DNA from: Sphingobium vermicomposti
GTDB lineage: Bacteria > Pseudomonadota > Alphaproteobacteria > Sphingomonadales > Sphingomonadaceae
Length of the DNA: 64,000 bases
NCBI RefSeq assembly: GCF_011762025.1
Contig: NZ_JAASQR010000001.1
Coordinates: forward strand, 124,001-188,000
Direction of reading: 5' to 3'
Both the position numbers and the translations under genes were made by a program. The notes under the pieces are model-generated. The model did not search any database and was not told the origin of the DNA. It saw only the letters and a program-made list of their open reading frames with translations. Positions 45,230 through 53,056 of this stretch are shown here, piece by piece. Every line of letters starts with the position of its first letter. The stretch's first letter is position 1.

Positions 45230-46185
45230 GACCGGGCGCTCCGCGATGAAGCGGGCACGGGCGCGGAGGTCCGCACGGCGCTGCGCAGCGTGGCGGAGCG
45301 GGCACGGGGGTTGCGGGCGAGTTCCGCATCCCCCGGCCGCACCGCCTTTGCAGGCTTGAGGAAGGTGGGGGCCTCCCCAGCCTGCTTTTCAGGAAGGTGG
45401 CGCGAACCACTTCCTTCTCCACCGCTACGCTTGCGGAGGAATTGCTTGACGATCCGGTCTTCCAGACTGTGAAAAGTGACGACGGCGATGCGACCGCCTT
45501 CCTCCAACAGCGCTTCGGCTGCTTCCAGTCCGCGCTCCAACTGGTCCAGTTCGCCATTCACATGGATGCGGATCGCCTGGAATGTGCGGGTGGCGGGATC
45601 TTTCTTGTCATGCGGCTTATGCCCCAGCGCGCGACGGACGACGCTGGCAAGCTGAGCCGTGCGTTCGAGCGGTCGCGCATCGACGATGGCGCGGGCGACC
45701 CGGCGCGACCGAGGCTCCTCGCCATAGCGGTAGAGGACGTCGGCAATGTCCTGCTCCGGGGCGGTGTTGAGGAAATCCGCCGCGCTCATGCCCGACTGGC
45801 TCATCGTCATGGCGAGCGGACCATCAGACTGAAAGGAAAAGCCGCGCTCTGCCCGGTCGAGTTGCATCGACGACACGCCGATATCAAGCGTGACGCCCGC
45901 AACCGATGCGACGCCGCGCTCCGCCAGCAGCTGGTCCATGCTCGCAAATTCGCCCTCGATCAGCGTGATGCCATGGGCATCGGCCAGCGCCTGCCCTTCG
46001 CGAATCGCGTCGGGGTCACGGTCAAAGGCAAAGACTTTCGCGCCCCGCGCCGCCATGGCGCTGGAATAGCCGCCCGCGCCGAACGTCCCGTCGACATGCA
46101 CTTCGCCGGGGTTGATGGCGAGCGCGTCCAGCACTTCATCGAGCAGGACGGGGATGTGGCGATCAGGATCGGCAGCGATGGTCAC
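45226..46185 (-). CDS. rsmH: 16S rRNA (cytosine(1402)-N(4))-methyltransferase
   Basis: A 319-residue SAM-dependent methyltransferase (formerly MraW) modifying C1402 of 16S rRNA. Marks are [14 protein letters not shown], the SAM motif [61 protein letters not shown] and [15 protein letters not shown]. The GTG at 46185 overlaps the mraZ stop (GTGA) and follows GGGAGGGGGCAA. Extra 5' codons in the frame lie inside mraZ. The C-terminal tail is Ser/Arg-rich. Confidence 0.97.
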   Translation of the reverse strand: MTIAADPDRHIPVLLDEVLDALAINPGEVHVDGTFGAGGYSSAMAARGAKVFAFDRDPDAIREGQALADAHGITLIEGEFASMDQLLAERGVASVAGVTLDIGVSSMQLDRAERGFSFQSDGPLAMTMSQSGMSAADFLNTAPEQDIADVLYRYGEEPRSRRVARAIVDARPLERTAQLASVVRRALGHKPHDKKDPATRTFQAIRIHVNGELDQLERGLEAAEALLEEGGRIAVVTFHSLEDRIVKQFLRKRSGGEGSGSRHLPEKQAGEAPTFLKPAKAVRPGDAELARNPRARSATLRSAVRTSAPVPASSRSARS

Positions 46186-46706
46186 TTGCCCCCTCCCGCA
46201 TCGCGCTGGTCGAGCCAGCGGCGCACCTTGTTGCGGATCAGTTCGGGCCGGTCCTTGCTGTCGACCAGCGTTTCGGGCCTCCACAGCTGCATGTAGCGGC
46301 CCACGCCGTAGAAGAAGATGGCGTCGGTGATGCCATATTCATCCTTGATATCGGGATGCATGGCAAAGCGACCACCTTCGTCGAAATTCACCTCCTCAAT
46401 CGTGCCTAGGCGGCGTTCCAGTTCCAGGTCGGCATTATAATCGCGACCCTGCGCGCGCGCTTCGCGGGCCAGTTCCTCGACTTCGTTGAACAGGTGGCGA
46501 CGGTGCGATTCTCCAAAGCCGGTGGCGCAGGGGTTGTCACCATGGACCGAGAGATACAGCCGATTTTCGTTGCCGCTGGACAGCTTGACCTGTCGGCGCA
46601 TCTCCAGGGGCAGCACGAAGCGGCCTTTGCCGTCCGCGACGCTGAATGCGTTACCCGTAAAGAGAGTGATTTCCGACACGTTTGGACTGCCTGCCCTTCT
46701 GTTCAT
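46182..46706 (-). CDS. mraZ: division/cell wall cluster transcriptional repressor MraZ
   Basis: A protein of 174 residues (165 from the alternative start) with two SpoVT/AbrB-like halves. Marks are [23 protein letters not shown] in the first half and [37 protein letters not shown] in the second. MraZ binds GGG-rich direct repeats at its own promoter and represses the dcw cluster. Start choice is open: the ATG at 46706 has no ribosome site, whereas a GTG at 46679 ([10 protein letters not shown]) has GGGCAGG upstream and matches the family N-terminus better. Confidence 0.96.
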   Translation of the reverse strand: MNRRAGSPNVSEITLFTGNAFSVADGKGRFVLPLEMRRQVKLSSGNENRLYLSVHGDNPCATGFGESHRRHLFNEVEELAREARAQGRDYNADLELERRLGTIEEVNFDEGGRFAMHPDIKDEYGITDAIFFYGVGRYMQLWRPETLVDSKDRPELIRNKVRRWLDQRDAGGGK

Positions 46707-46818
46707 AAGGGCGCAGGCCGTCAGCTTCCGAACCGCATCGCAGCAGCCCGGCCCGCAGGACTAGCAAAGCCTGAAAACCCCTATGGCATTCAAATACCAA
46801 GGGGAGGCACACAAGAAA

Positions 46819-46843
46819 AGGGAAATTTAGGGTAAAACTGGGA
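46819..46843 (+). promoter_or_regulatory. probable MraZ operator: three 10-bp-spaced GGG boxes
   Basis: About 115-140 bases upstream of mraZ, three direct boxes read AGGGA, AGGGT and TGGGA, with the GGG at 46820, 46830 and 46840, an exact 10-base period with AT-rich spacers. A fourth, off-phase GGGGA is at 46801. MraZ is known to bind TGGGN-type repeats with 5-base spacers in this place. The boxes lie on the strand opposite to mraZ. The surrounding AT-rich stretch (46803-46880) is the likely core promoter, although I cannot place -35 and -10 hexamers with confidence. Confidence 0.7.
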
Positions 46844-46849
46844 AATCCT

Positions 46850-47127
46850 GTTTTGTTCTGGTTTTAAGGTGAATTTTGCCCGTTCCCTCCAAGAGATTGG
46901 ATTGCGCACAACCCCCTCCAGTCCTGCGGGCGCGCGCTGAGAGCTTCATTCCCAAGCGGCCCATAATATCCCATGCGTTGAGCGTTAAGGCGCAACCTGT
47001 GCGCGTGCGCGTGCGCGGGCCAGCCCCGAGACTGGTGCGGGCCATCCATAGTTCGACGAGAGGGAGCCAGGATCCGTTAGGTGGTCGCATAAGGGTGGGC
47101 CCCGTCCTTGACCGTTGATGCCAATGC
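46850..47127. other. unassigned intergenic stretch upstream of the mraZ operator
   Basis: About 280 bases with no convincing gene. GC is high, with a 20-base strictly alternating purine-pyrimidine tract (46998-47017, repeats of GCGCGT), a possible hairpin CCAG-CCCCGAGA-CTGG at 47021-47036, and a near-palindrome AAGGGTGGGCCCCGTCCTT at 47091-47109. I looked for RNase P, 6S, tmRNA and SRP RNA motifs on both strands and saw none of their diagnostic segments. An open frame on the minus strand lacks a ribosome site and looks spurious. Confidence 0.5.
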
Positions 47128-47433
47128 TCAAGGCTCCGGCGGCTGCAGGTCCTGATCCATCGGTTTTTTCAGATTGGGGTCGGGCTGAAGGTCGGGCACG
47201 ACGGGGGCCTGTTCCGGCGCGGGCTGCACGCCTAGCTCGGCCAACGGTTCCTTGGGCGCGACCGCGTTCAATTCCAGTGTCGGGACGGTAGGCGGCGGCA
47301 GAGCGGAATCATCGATGCGCGCCTTGTCGATCACGATATTGGCCAGGCCAACCAGCAGCACCACGCCCGCAAGCCCGGTGAGGCCGATCTGGACACGCTG
47401 CAACCCTTCCTGACGGCGGGGTGTTTCAGCCAT
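47128..47433 (-). CDS. single-pass membrane protein with proline-rich tail
   Basis: A 101-residue protein. The start MAETPRRQEGLQRVQIGL is followed by one membrane helix (about 17-37, TGLAGVVLLVGLANIVI) and a periplasmic Pro/Ala/Glu-rich tail ending LKKPMDQDLQPPEP. The ATG at 47433 is chosen; the frame goes back to 47529. It starts 42 bases after the cysteine synthase stop and may be co-transcribed with it. I know no function; the layout resembles small envelope anchor proteins. Confidence 0.72.
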   Translation of the reverse strand: MAETPRRQEGLQRVQIGLTGLAGVVLLVGLANIVIDKARIDDSALPPPTVPTLELNAVAPKEPLAELGVQPAPEQAPVVPDLQPDPNLKKPMDQDLQPPEP

Positions 47434-47474
47434 TTGTTGCTCTTTTTCTTCGCCGCCGCGACCTGTGTCGGCTG

Positions 47475-48494
47475 TCAGCGATTGTGCGCGAGCCAGGGGA
47501 ACACCGTCAACCCCTTCGCTTCGAGCCATTCACGATTGTACAAAGTGGACAAATAGCGGAAACCCGTGTCGCACAGGATGGTGACGATCCGCTTGCCCGG
47601 GCCAAGCTCCTTCGCCAGCGCTACCGCGCCCGCGACGTTGATGCCCGACGAAAGGCCAAGGCACAGCCCCTCTTCCGCCAGCAGCCTGCTGACCCATAGC
47701 AGCCCTTCCTCATCGGAAATCCTGAACTGCGTGTCGATCGGCGCGCCTTCCAAATTGGCGGTGATGCGCCCCTGGCCGATGCCTTCGGCGACGGACGATC
47801 CTTCCGCCTTCAATTCGCCATGGGCGTAATAATTATAGAGCGCCGCGCCATAGGGATCGGTCAGCGCGATGGTGATATTTTCATCATGCGCCTTTAGCCC
47901 CAGCCCCACGCCCGCAATGGTGCCACCCGTCCCCGCCGCGCAGGTGAAGCCGTCGACCTGCCCGTCCAGCTGCGTCCAGATTTCCTCGGCAGTGCCGACG
48001 ATATGCGCCTTGCGATTGGCGATATTGTCGAACTGGTTGGCCCAGACGGCATTTTCCGTCTCCTCCGCGATGCGGCGGGATGTGTGGACGAAATGGCCGG
48101 GGTTGGAATAGGCGGCGGCGGGTACGGTGACCAGTTCCGCCCCCAGCGCGCGCAGCGTGTCCATCTTCTCCCGGCTTTGCGTTTCCGGCATGACGATGAT
48201 GGTCTTATACCCCTTGGCATTGGCGACCAGCGCCAAGCCGATGCCGGTATTGCCCGCCGTCCCTTCGACAATCGTGCCGCCGGGCTGCAACAGCCCTCTA
48301 TCCTCAGCATCGTTGACGATGAACAGCGCAGCGCGATCCTTCACCGAAGCGCCGGGGTTGGCAAATTCGCATTTGGCGAAAATGTCGCAGCCCGTTTCCT
48401 TTGAAGGCCCGGCAAGGCGCACCATAGGCGTGTTGCCAATCAGGGCGAGGCTATCTTTTTGAACCAGCATCGCGATGGCATAGCGGAGTGACAT
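47475..48494 (-). CDS. cysK: cysteine synthase A family protein (O-acetylserine sulfhydrylase)
   Basis: A PLP enzyme of fold type II, 339 residues from the chosen start. Marks are LIGNTPMVRL, the PLP lysine in NPGASVKDRAAL, the substrate loop VEGTAGNTGIGLALVA, the phosphate-binding glycine loop CAAGTGGTIAGVG, and CDTGFRYLSTLYN at the end. It makes cysteine from O-acetylserine and sulfide. The GTAGNTG loop, in place of the commoner TSGNTG, is frequent in alphaproteobacterial CysK. ATGs at 48494 and 48470 are both possible starts; 48494 has an AAGGG nearby. Confidence 0.9.
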   Translation of the reverse strand: MSLRYAIAMLVQKDSLALIGNTPMVRLAGPSKETGCDIFAKCEFANPGASVKDRAALFIVNDAEDRGLLQPGGTIVEGTAGNTGIGLALVANAKGYKTIIVMPETQSREKMDTLRALGAELVTVPAAAYSNPGHFVHTSRRIAEETENAVWANQFDNIANRKAHIVGTAEEIWTQLDGQVDGFTCAAGTGGTIAGVGLGLKAHDENITIALTDPYGAALYNYYAHGELKAEGSSVAEGIGQGRITANLEGAPIDTQFRISDEEGLLWVSRLLAEEGLCLGLSSGINVAGAVALAKELGPGKRIVTILCDTGFRYLSTLYNREWLEAKGLTVFPWLAHNR

Positions 48495-48677
48495 GACCCT
48501 TGCCAAGCAAGGGAATGATGATCCGGTAAAAGAGCGGCTTGGCGGGCAGGCGGTAATATTTGGCAGCGGCACTGTCCCGGCGCGGGACAAGCCTGAATTT
48601 GAACAGGAAATGGCAAGTTTTTTGCTCTAAGCCTGCGTGAAAGATCGGTTTTTCGCCATTTTCAGGAACGTTACGGC

Positions 48678-49610
48678 TTGGCACGGGTGCACGCAGGGAC
48701 AAGGCATGGGGCGATCGCCGCGCTGGCGTTGCTGGCGCTTGCCGCGCCGCGCCTGATCACCGCTGCGCCCCTGGACCTGCTGGACGATGCCGCCGCGCGG
48801 GAAAATCTGGCCGAGGAAGCGGGCGCGAACTTTCCAGGCTCCGCCTTTTTCTTCGCTCAGGGCATGTTCGACCGCCTGCCTGCGCCCCGGCCAGGCGCTA
48901 GCACTGCTGTGCTGGCTCTCGACGCGTCTCCTGCCGCACCCGCAGCGACGTTTCGCGGCGTGACCGCGCTCGACAGCTATCGCGCGCTCAACTGCCTGAC
49001 ATCGGCCATCTATTATGAAGCAGGCAATGAGCCGCAGGAGGGCCAGCGGGCCGTCGCCCAGGTGGTGCTGAACCGTGTGCGCAGCCCGCTTTGGCCCAAC
49101 AGTGTGTGCGCGGTGGTCTATCAAGGATCGGAAAGGACGGACCTTCGCTGCCAATTCACCTTTAGCTGTGACGGGTCGATGGCCCGCGCAAGCAACCGGC
49201 AAAGCTGGGCACGGGCACGGCGCGTCGCGCAGGACGCTCTTTCGGGCAAGGCCTATGCGCCGGTGGGGCTTGCGACCTTTTATCATACGCTGGCGGTCAG
49301 GCCTTCCTGGGCACCATCGCTGCACCCGGTGGCGATCGTCGGCGCGCACATCTTTTACCGCATGCCGGGTTTCAAAGGCACTCCGGCTTCATTTCGTATC
49401 CCCTATGCCGGGCGCGAATATCAGTCCGGCCCTTCCTTCCGGCCCTCCCCGCCTGCCCCGATCATCACTGCGCCCGGATACAATCTGGCCAGGGTGAATG
49501 ACGCGGTGCAACCGGCCCTGCCCATTGGTCCTGATGCAATGGATGAAGCGGGACTGCCGCAATCGACCATACGCGCCGAATATCGCAATACGGGCCGCCC
49601 GCGCATCTGA
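48678..49610 (+). CDS. SleB-type cell wall hydrolase
   Basis: A 310-residue exported protein with a signal-like N-terminus (AIAALALLALAAPRLITAA) and a Hydrolase_2 (SleB) domain at about 110-230: LTSAIYYEAGNEPQEGQRAVAQVVLNRVRSPLWPNSVCAVVYQG, with the putative catalytic Glu in YYEAGNE, followed by CQFTFSCDG and FYHTLAVRPSW. The family cuts glycan strands (lytic transglycosylase or amidase-like). A Pro-rich C-terminal tail follows. The TTG at 48678 is 9 bases after AGGAA; a GTG at 48687 is an alternative. Transcribed away from cysK. Confidence 0.87.
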   Translation: MARVHAGTRHGAIAALALLALAAPRLITAAPLDLLDDAAARENLAEEAGANFPGSAFFFAQGMFDRLPAPRPGASTAVLALDASPAAPAATFRGVTALDSYRALNCLTSAIYYEAGNEPQEGQRAVAQVVLNRVRSPLWPNSVCAVVYQGSERTDLRCQFTFSCDGSMARASNRQSWARARRVAQDALSGKAYAPVGLATFYHTLAVRPSWAPSLHPVAIVGAHIFYRMPGFKGTPASFRIPYAGREYQSGPSFRPSPPAPIITAPGYNLARVNDAVQPALPIGPDAMDEAGLPQSTIRAEYRNTGRPRI

Positions 49611-49626
49611 AGGACCCCAGCCGCGG

Positions 49627-49655
49627 CAGGCGAAAAAGATGGATTTTTTCGCCTG
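49627..49655. terminator. hairpin after the wall hydrolase gene
   Basis: CAGGCGAAAAA (49627) pairs with TTTTTTCGCCTG (to 49655) around a short loop, 16 bases after the hydrolase stop. The A-tract and T-tract form part of the stem, giving a bidirectional terminator-like shape. The rest of the gap to 49726 is AT-rich and otherwise empty. Confidence 0.55.
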
Positions 49656-49726
49656 GGAAATTTCGGCAAAGGGCCAACATATTGATATATATCCCTAATA
49701 AAAATCGGGAAAGCCTGACATAGCGC

Positions 49727-49752
49727 GGAACCAAATTCGCAGATGGGGGGTT
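49727..49752 (+). promoter_or_regulatory. EcfG-type promoter GGAAC-N17-GGTT for the small RNA
   Basis: GGAAC at 49727-49731 is followed after 17 bases by GGTT at 49749-49752. The consensus for the alphaproteobacterial general stress factor EcfG is GGAAC-N16/17-CGTT, so this is a one-mismatch match. Transcription would begin near 49758-49762, exactly at the first hairpin of the putative RNA. Confidence 0.5.
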
Positions 49753-49757
49753 CTACA

Positions 49758-49860
49758 TTCCGGATAGCAAATCTTTTGCCCCCCGCTCTTGCTATCCAAA
49801 AAATATGAGCCCGGAACGTTTCTCCCCCCCCCCGACGCGTTCCGGGCTCAGTTGTTTTGG
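49758..49860 (+). ncRNA. putative stress-regulated small RNA with two C-rich hairpin loops
   Basis: Two perfect stems stand in series. Stem 1 is GGATAGCAA (49762-49770) with TTGCTATCC (49789-49797) around an 18-base loop containing CCCCCC. Stem 2 is GAGCCCGGAACG (49807-49818) with CGTTCCGGGCTC (49838-49849), 12 pairs around an 18-base loop containing ten C. An A-rich linker joins them, and AGTTGTTTT follows stem 2 like a Rho-independent terminator. C-rich loops able to pair with GGAGG ribosome sites are a hallmark of alphaproteobacterial anti-Shine-Dalgarno RNAs such as the alpha-r14 and CcsR types. There is no open frame of note. The call rests on structure alone. Confidence 0.6.
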
Positions 49861-49896
49861 GGCATTTTCTCTCTCTTCGAAGATGTTTGCGGATGC

Positions 49897-49921
49897 GGAA
49901 CGTATTCCAACTCCACGGGTT
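49897..49921 (+). promoter_or_regulatory. EcfG-type promoter GGAAC-N16-GGTT for the entericidin gene
   Basis: GGAAC at 49897-49901 and GGTT at 49918-49921 are separated by 16 bases. Transcription would start near 49928, leaving a leader of about 49 bases with AAGGAG before the ATG at 49977. Entericidin-like genes are frequent members of general stress regulons in Alphaproteobacteria, which supports this reading. Confidence 0.55.
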
Positions 49922-49976
49922 TTGTTTCCGCTGCCGAATTGGCGTGTCCAGTCGGCCGAGTTTTAAGGAGACGAAC

Positions 49977-50105
49977 ATGACCAAGAAGATCCTTGCCGCC
50001 CTGCTGCTTTCCGGTTCGCTGATGGTAGCGGCGTGCAACACGGTCGAAGGCGCAGGCAAAGACGTGCAGAGCGCTGGCCAGGCCGTAGAAGACGCGGCTG
50101 ATTAA
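49977..50105 (+). CDS. entericidin A/B family lipoprotein
   Basis: A 42-residue lipoprotein: MTKKILAALLLSGSLMVAAC gives a signal peptide with the lipid-anchored Cys at residue 20, and the mature peptide NTVEGAGKDVQSAGQAVEDA is the entericidin core. It is a tiny envelope lipoprotein; the E. coli EcnA/EcnB pair acts as antidote and toxin, but the role in Alphaproteobacteria is unknown. The AAGGAG ribosome site is 7 bases upstream. A strong terminator follows. Confidence 0.93.
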   Translation: MTKKILAALLLSGSLMVAACNTVEGAGKDVQSAGQAVEDAAD

Positions 50106-50134
50106 GCAAAGCTGACGCTATATTGCGGGTTACG

Positions 50135-50163
50135 AAGGGCTCGCCTCGTGCGAGCCCTTTTTA
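50135..50163 (+). terminator. Rho-independent terminator of the entericidin gene
   Basis: AAGGGCTCG (50135-50143) pairs with CGAGCCCTT (50151-50159), followed by TTTTT. It lies 30 bases after the entericidin stop and reaches the end of tatC on the other strand. Confidence 0.88.
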
Positions 50164-50946
50164 CATCGGCGCGTCGGATGTGTCGGCCACGTCAACCTGA
50201 ACCGCTTTGCGGCGATCCGTGAACCAGATCGCGACGATCGTGATTTCGTAAAGCAGCAGCAACGGGATTGCGAGCATCAGCTGCGACACCACGTCGGGCG
50301 GTGTCAGCACGGCCGCCAGCACGAACGCGGCCACGATCATATAGCGCCGCAGCCCGATCAGCTGGGCCCGTGTCACGAAACCGGCCCGGTTGAGCAGCAT
50401 CAGCAGCACGGGCATCAGGAAACTGATGCCGAACGCCAGGATGAATTGCATCACCAGCGTCAGATAGGCATCGGTGCTGGGCAGGGCCTCCACCTGAAGG
50501 CCGCCGCTGTCCCCCTGAAATTGCAGGAAGAAATGAAAGGCGGTCGGCATCACCACATAATAGGCCAGGCTGGCACCCATCAGGAACAGCACGGGCGTCA
50601 TGATCAGAAATGGCAGCAGGGCCTTCTTTTCCTTGGCATAAAGACCCGGCGCCACAAACGCCCAAAGCTGGTTGGCGATGATGGGAAAAGACAAGCAGAA
50701 TGCGCCGAAAATCGCGACCTTCACCTGCACGAAGAAGGCTTCGTACAGTTTTGTGTAGACCAGCCGCCCGCCGCCATCGCCAAAGGCTTCCTTCAACGGG
50801 TGAACGAGGAAGGCGAATAGCTGTTCGGAAAAATAGAAGCATACAGCGCCCGTCAGGAACAGCGCCCATACGCATTTCAAAAGCCGTCCACGCAGCTCGA
50901 TCAAATGGTCGAGCAGCGGTGCCTTGCTGTCGTCAAGGTCTTTCAT
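50161..50946 (-). CDS. tatC: Sec-independent protein translocase subunit TatC
   Basis: A 261-residue membrane protein with six helices. Marks are the N-terminal [18 protein letters not shown], the loop [17 protein letters not shown] segment [15 protein letters not shown], and [21 protein letters not shown]. TatC is the twin-arginine signal receptor of the Tat translocase in the inner membrane. The start overlaps the tatB stop by 4 bases. It is the last gene of the tatABC block. Confidence 0.97.
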   Translation of the reverse strand: MKDLDDSKAPLLDHLIELRGRLLKCVWALFLTGAVCFYFSEQLFAFLVHPLKEAFGDGGGRLVYTKLYEAFFVQVKVAIFGAFCLSFPIIANQLWAFVAPGLYAKEKKALLPFLIMTPVLFLMGASLAYYVVMPTAFHFFLQFQGDSGGLQVEALPSTDAYLTLVMQFILAFGISFLMPVLLMLLNRAGFVTRAQLIGLRRYMIVAAFVLAAVLTPPDVVSQLMLAIPLLLLYEITIVAIWFTDRRKAVQVDVADTSDAPM

Positions 50947-51359
50947 GCGGCGGAGTCGCCCTTGTTCGTATCGGGTTGAGCCACAAGATAGGGCGGACCA
51001 TCAGCGGCCGGAGCAGGCGTAGCGGGTGCCGACTGGGCAACGAAAGGGGGCTGCGATGACAGTGGGGCCACGCCGTTGGAAGCGGCAGAGGTCGGCTCCG
51101 CGTCAGGCGCGGGTAGCGTGTCCGCCGGATGTTCTTCCATGATCCGACGGTTCTGGTCGGCCCACTTCTTTTCCAGCTCCTCCATCTCCACCTCGCGCAC
51201 CATCGCATCAACGCCGGTGCGAAAATGGCGGGCCATGCCGCGCGCCTTCCCCAGAACCTGTCCCACCTTATAAAGAGCGCGAGGCAAATCCTTGGGGCCG
51301 ATCACGATCACCGCGATGATCACGATCAGCAGAAGTTCGGTCGAACCGATATCGAACAT
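50943..51359 (-). CDS. tatB: Sec-independent protein translocase protein TatB
   Basis: A 138-residue protein with an N-terminal membrane helix and amphipathic helix: [47 protein letters not shown], which has the TatB-type GPKDLPR hinge. A long Pro/Ala/Ser-rich tail follows. With TatC it binds twin-arginine signals. It lies between tatA (29 bases upstream) and tatC (overlapping). Confidence 0.95.
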   Translation of the reverse strand: MFDIGSTELLLIVIIAVIVIGPKDLPRALYKVGQVLGKARGMARHFRTGVDAMVREVEMEELEKKWADQNRRIMEEHPADTLPAPDAEPTSAASNGVAPLSSQPPFVAQSAPATPAPAADGPPYLVAQPDTNKGDSAA

Positions 51360-51388
51360 GCGCGTCTACCGCCCGGCTGATGGACAGA

Positions 51389-51628
51389 TCAGACCTTGGT
51401 CTTTTCTTCCGTGGCAGTGGGCGTGTCCTGTTCAGGCACGCGATGTCCTTCAATCCGGGTTGCCGGCTTCGCTGGCGCGACGTCGTCATCGTCGTCTGCC
51501 ATGCCCTTTTTGAAGCTCTTGATGCCCTTTGCGACGTCGCCCATCAGGCCGGAAATCCGACCGCCGCCGAACAGCAGCATGACCACCAAGAGGACGATGA
51601 CCCAATGCATCAGCGAAAAGGAACCCAT
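51389..51628 (-). CDS. tatA: Sec-independent protein translocase protein TatA
   Basis: A 79-residue pore-forming Tat subunit. The start [43 protein letters not shown] shows the short membrane helix, the FGxGR hinge and the KSFKKGM amphipathic helix of TatA. The C-terminus is charged. The ATG at 51628 is chosen because the longer frame reaches into scpB. It starts 28 bases after scpB ends. Confidence 0.95.
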   Translation of the reverse strand: MGSFSLMHWVIVLLVVMLLFGGGRISGLMGDVAKGIKSFKKGMADDDDDVAPAKPATRIEGHRVPEQDTPTATEEKTKV

Positions 51629-51656
51629 TTGAACATACTCCTGAAACCCAGCCAGT

Positions 51657-52250
51657 CTAGGCGTCTTCATCGTCATTTTCCAGACCGGATTGAGCGCCCA
51701 GCCCCTCCAGTACAAGATCGACCGGATCGAGCAATCCAGCGGCGCGCAGATCGTCCAGTCCGGGAAGGTCACGGCGGCTGCTAAGCCCGAAATGTGACAG
51801 AAATTCTACCGTCGTCGCATAGATTAGCGGTCGTCCGGGCACTTCCCGCCGACCGGCGGGCCGGACCCAGCCAGCCTCCATCAGCACATCCAGCGTACCC
51901 TTTGCCACCTGAACCCCGCGAATGGCCTCTATCTCTGCCCGGCTGACGGGTTCATGATAAGCGATGATCGCCAGCGTCTCCAGCGCGGCGCGCGACAGCT
52001 TACGGCTTTCGTCCTTTTCCCGGCGCAGAATATGGGCGAGATCGGCGGCGGTCTGGAAATGCCATCGTTCGCCCCGCTCCACCAGATTGATGCCGCGTCC
52101 GGCATAATGGCCGCTCAGCGCCGCAAGTGTCGCGGACAGGTCGCCCCCATCGCCGACATGCTGGCGCAACTCCGTCAGGGACAATGGATGTTCGGCGACG
52201 AACAGCGCAGCCTCCACCGCGCGCAGGAGGTCATCGGGTTCATGCATCAT
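51657..52250 (-). CDS. scpB: segregation and condensation protein B
   Basis: A 197-residue protein with two winged-helix domains, the SMC-ScpAB subunit that binds ScpA and promotes chromosome segregation. Marks are [52 protein letters not shown] and the second-domain [26 protein letters not shown]. It overlaps the scpA stop (ATGA) and precedes tatA. Confidence 0.96.
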   Translation of the reverse strand: MMHEPDDLLRAVEAALFVAEHPLSLTELRQHVGDGGDLSATLAALSGHYAGRGINLVERGERWHFQTAADLAHILRREKDESRKLSRAALETLAIIAYHEPVSRAEIEAIRGVQVAKGTLDVLMEAGWVRPAGRREVPGRPLIYATTVEFLSHFGLSSRRDLPGLDDLRAAGLLDPVDLVLEGLGAQSGLENDDEDA

Positions 52251-53056
52251 GGCAAGGGCGCTCCACTGTGTTCGGGCAGCGCCGCCCGCAGGAAGATCGG
52301 TTCGAATATCCCTTCCTGCTGGATTTCCAGCCGCCCCTGCCGCGCCAATTCCAGCGCGGCAACGAAGCTGCTGGCGAGCGCGGATTTCGCCATGGCTTCA
52401 TCCTGACCGGCGGGAAGAAAGGATTGCAGCGCCGTCCAGTCGATGGCCGCGCCCAATAGCGTGCCGACACGCTGGATCGCTTCATCCAGAGTCATGACCG
52501 GGCGCGCCACGACCATATGGACGACCGGCTGGGTCCGGGCGCGGATCTGCCCATAGCATTGCAGCAGGTCGAAAAGGCTGGCTGTCCACTTTGCCCGGCG
52601 GACGAGCCGCAATCCTTCGGGGCGGGGCCGCACGAACACATCGCGGCCCACACGATCCCGCGCCATCAGCCGCGCGCTGGCTTCGCGCATCGCCTGCAAC
52701 CGCTGAAGGCGCAACTGGAGGCGCAGGGCCAGTTCTTCGGGTGCGGGTTCGGGCTGCGCTTCACGCGGCAGCAGCAGCGACGACTTGAGATAAGCGAGCC
52801 AGGCGGCCATCACCAGATAGTCCGCCGCCAGTTCCAGTTTCAGCTTCCGCGCGCCTTCGATATGGGCGAGATATTGTTCGACGAGAGCGAGGATCGAGAT
52901 TTCGCGCAGGTCCACCTTCTGCGACCGGGCCAGCGCGAGCAGAAGGTCGAGAGGGCCTTCCCAACTGTCGAAGCTGACCGTCAGCACATCGGCGCGCGGC
53001 ACTGGCGAGGGAAGCTCCCCCACCGCTGGGGAAATATCTGCCCCCGAAACGCTCAC
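52247..53056 (-). CDS. scpA: segregation and condensation protein A
   Basis: A 269-residue kleisin that joins the SMC heads. Marks are FEGPLDLLLALARSQKVDLREISI-type WEGPLDLLLALARSQKVDLREISILALVEQYL near the N-terminus, AADYLVMAAWLAYLKSSLLLP, and the C-terminal winged helix AKSALASSFVAALELARQGRLEIQQEG. Overlaps scpB downstream and nagZ upstream, as in other Alphaproteobacteria. Confidence 0.96.
   Translation of the reverse strand: MSVSGADISPAVGELPSPVPRADVLTVSFDSWEGPLDLLLALARSQKVDLREISILALVEQYLAHIEGARKLKLELAADYLVMAAWLAYLKSSLLLPREAQPEPAPEELALRLQLRLQRLQAMREASARLMARDRVGRDVFVRPRPEGLRLVRRAKWTASLFDLLQCYGQIRARTQPVVHMVVARPVMTLDEAIQRVGTLLGAAIDWTALQSFLPAGQDEAMAKSALASSFVAALELARQGRLEIQQEGIFEPIFLRAALPEHSGAPLP

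Noticed and set aside
46827..47090. Minus-strand open frame of 87 codons upstream of mraZ
   Set aside because: No ribosome site, unlikely composition (repeats such as RTRTRTG from the GCGCGT tract), and it runs through the MraZ boxes.
46850..47127. RNase P, 6S, tmRNA or SRP RNA
   Set aside because: The diagnostic segments (GAGGAAAGTCCG of RNase P, GGAAGCAGCC of SRP RNA, tmRNA ends) are absent on both strands; a weak 6S-like patch is not enough.
49745..49797. Pseudoknot formed by GGGGGG (49745-49750) with the CCCCCC loop of stem 1
   Set aside because: The topology is possible on DNA level, but the G run lies in the spacer of the putative promoter and would not be in the transcript.
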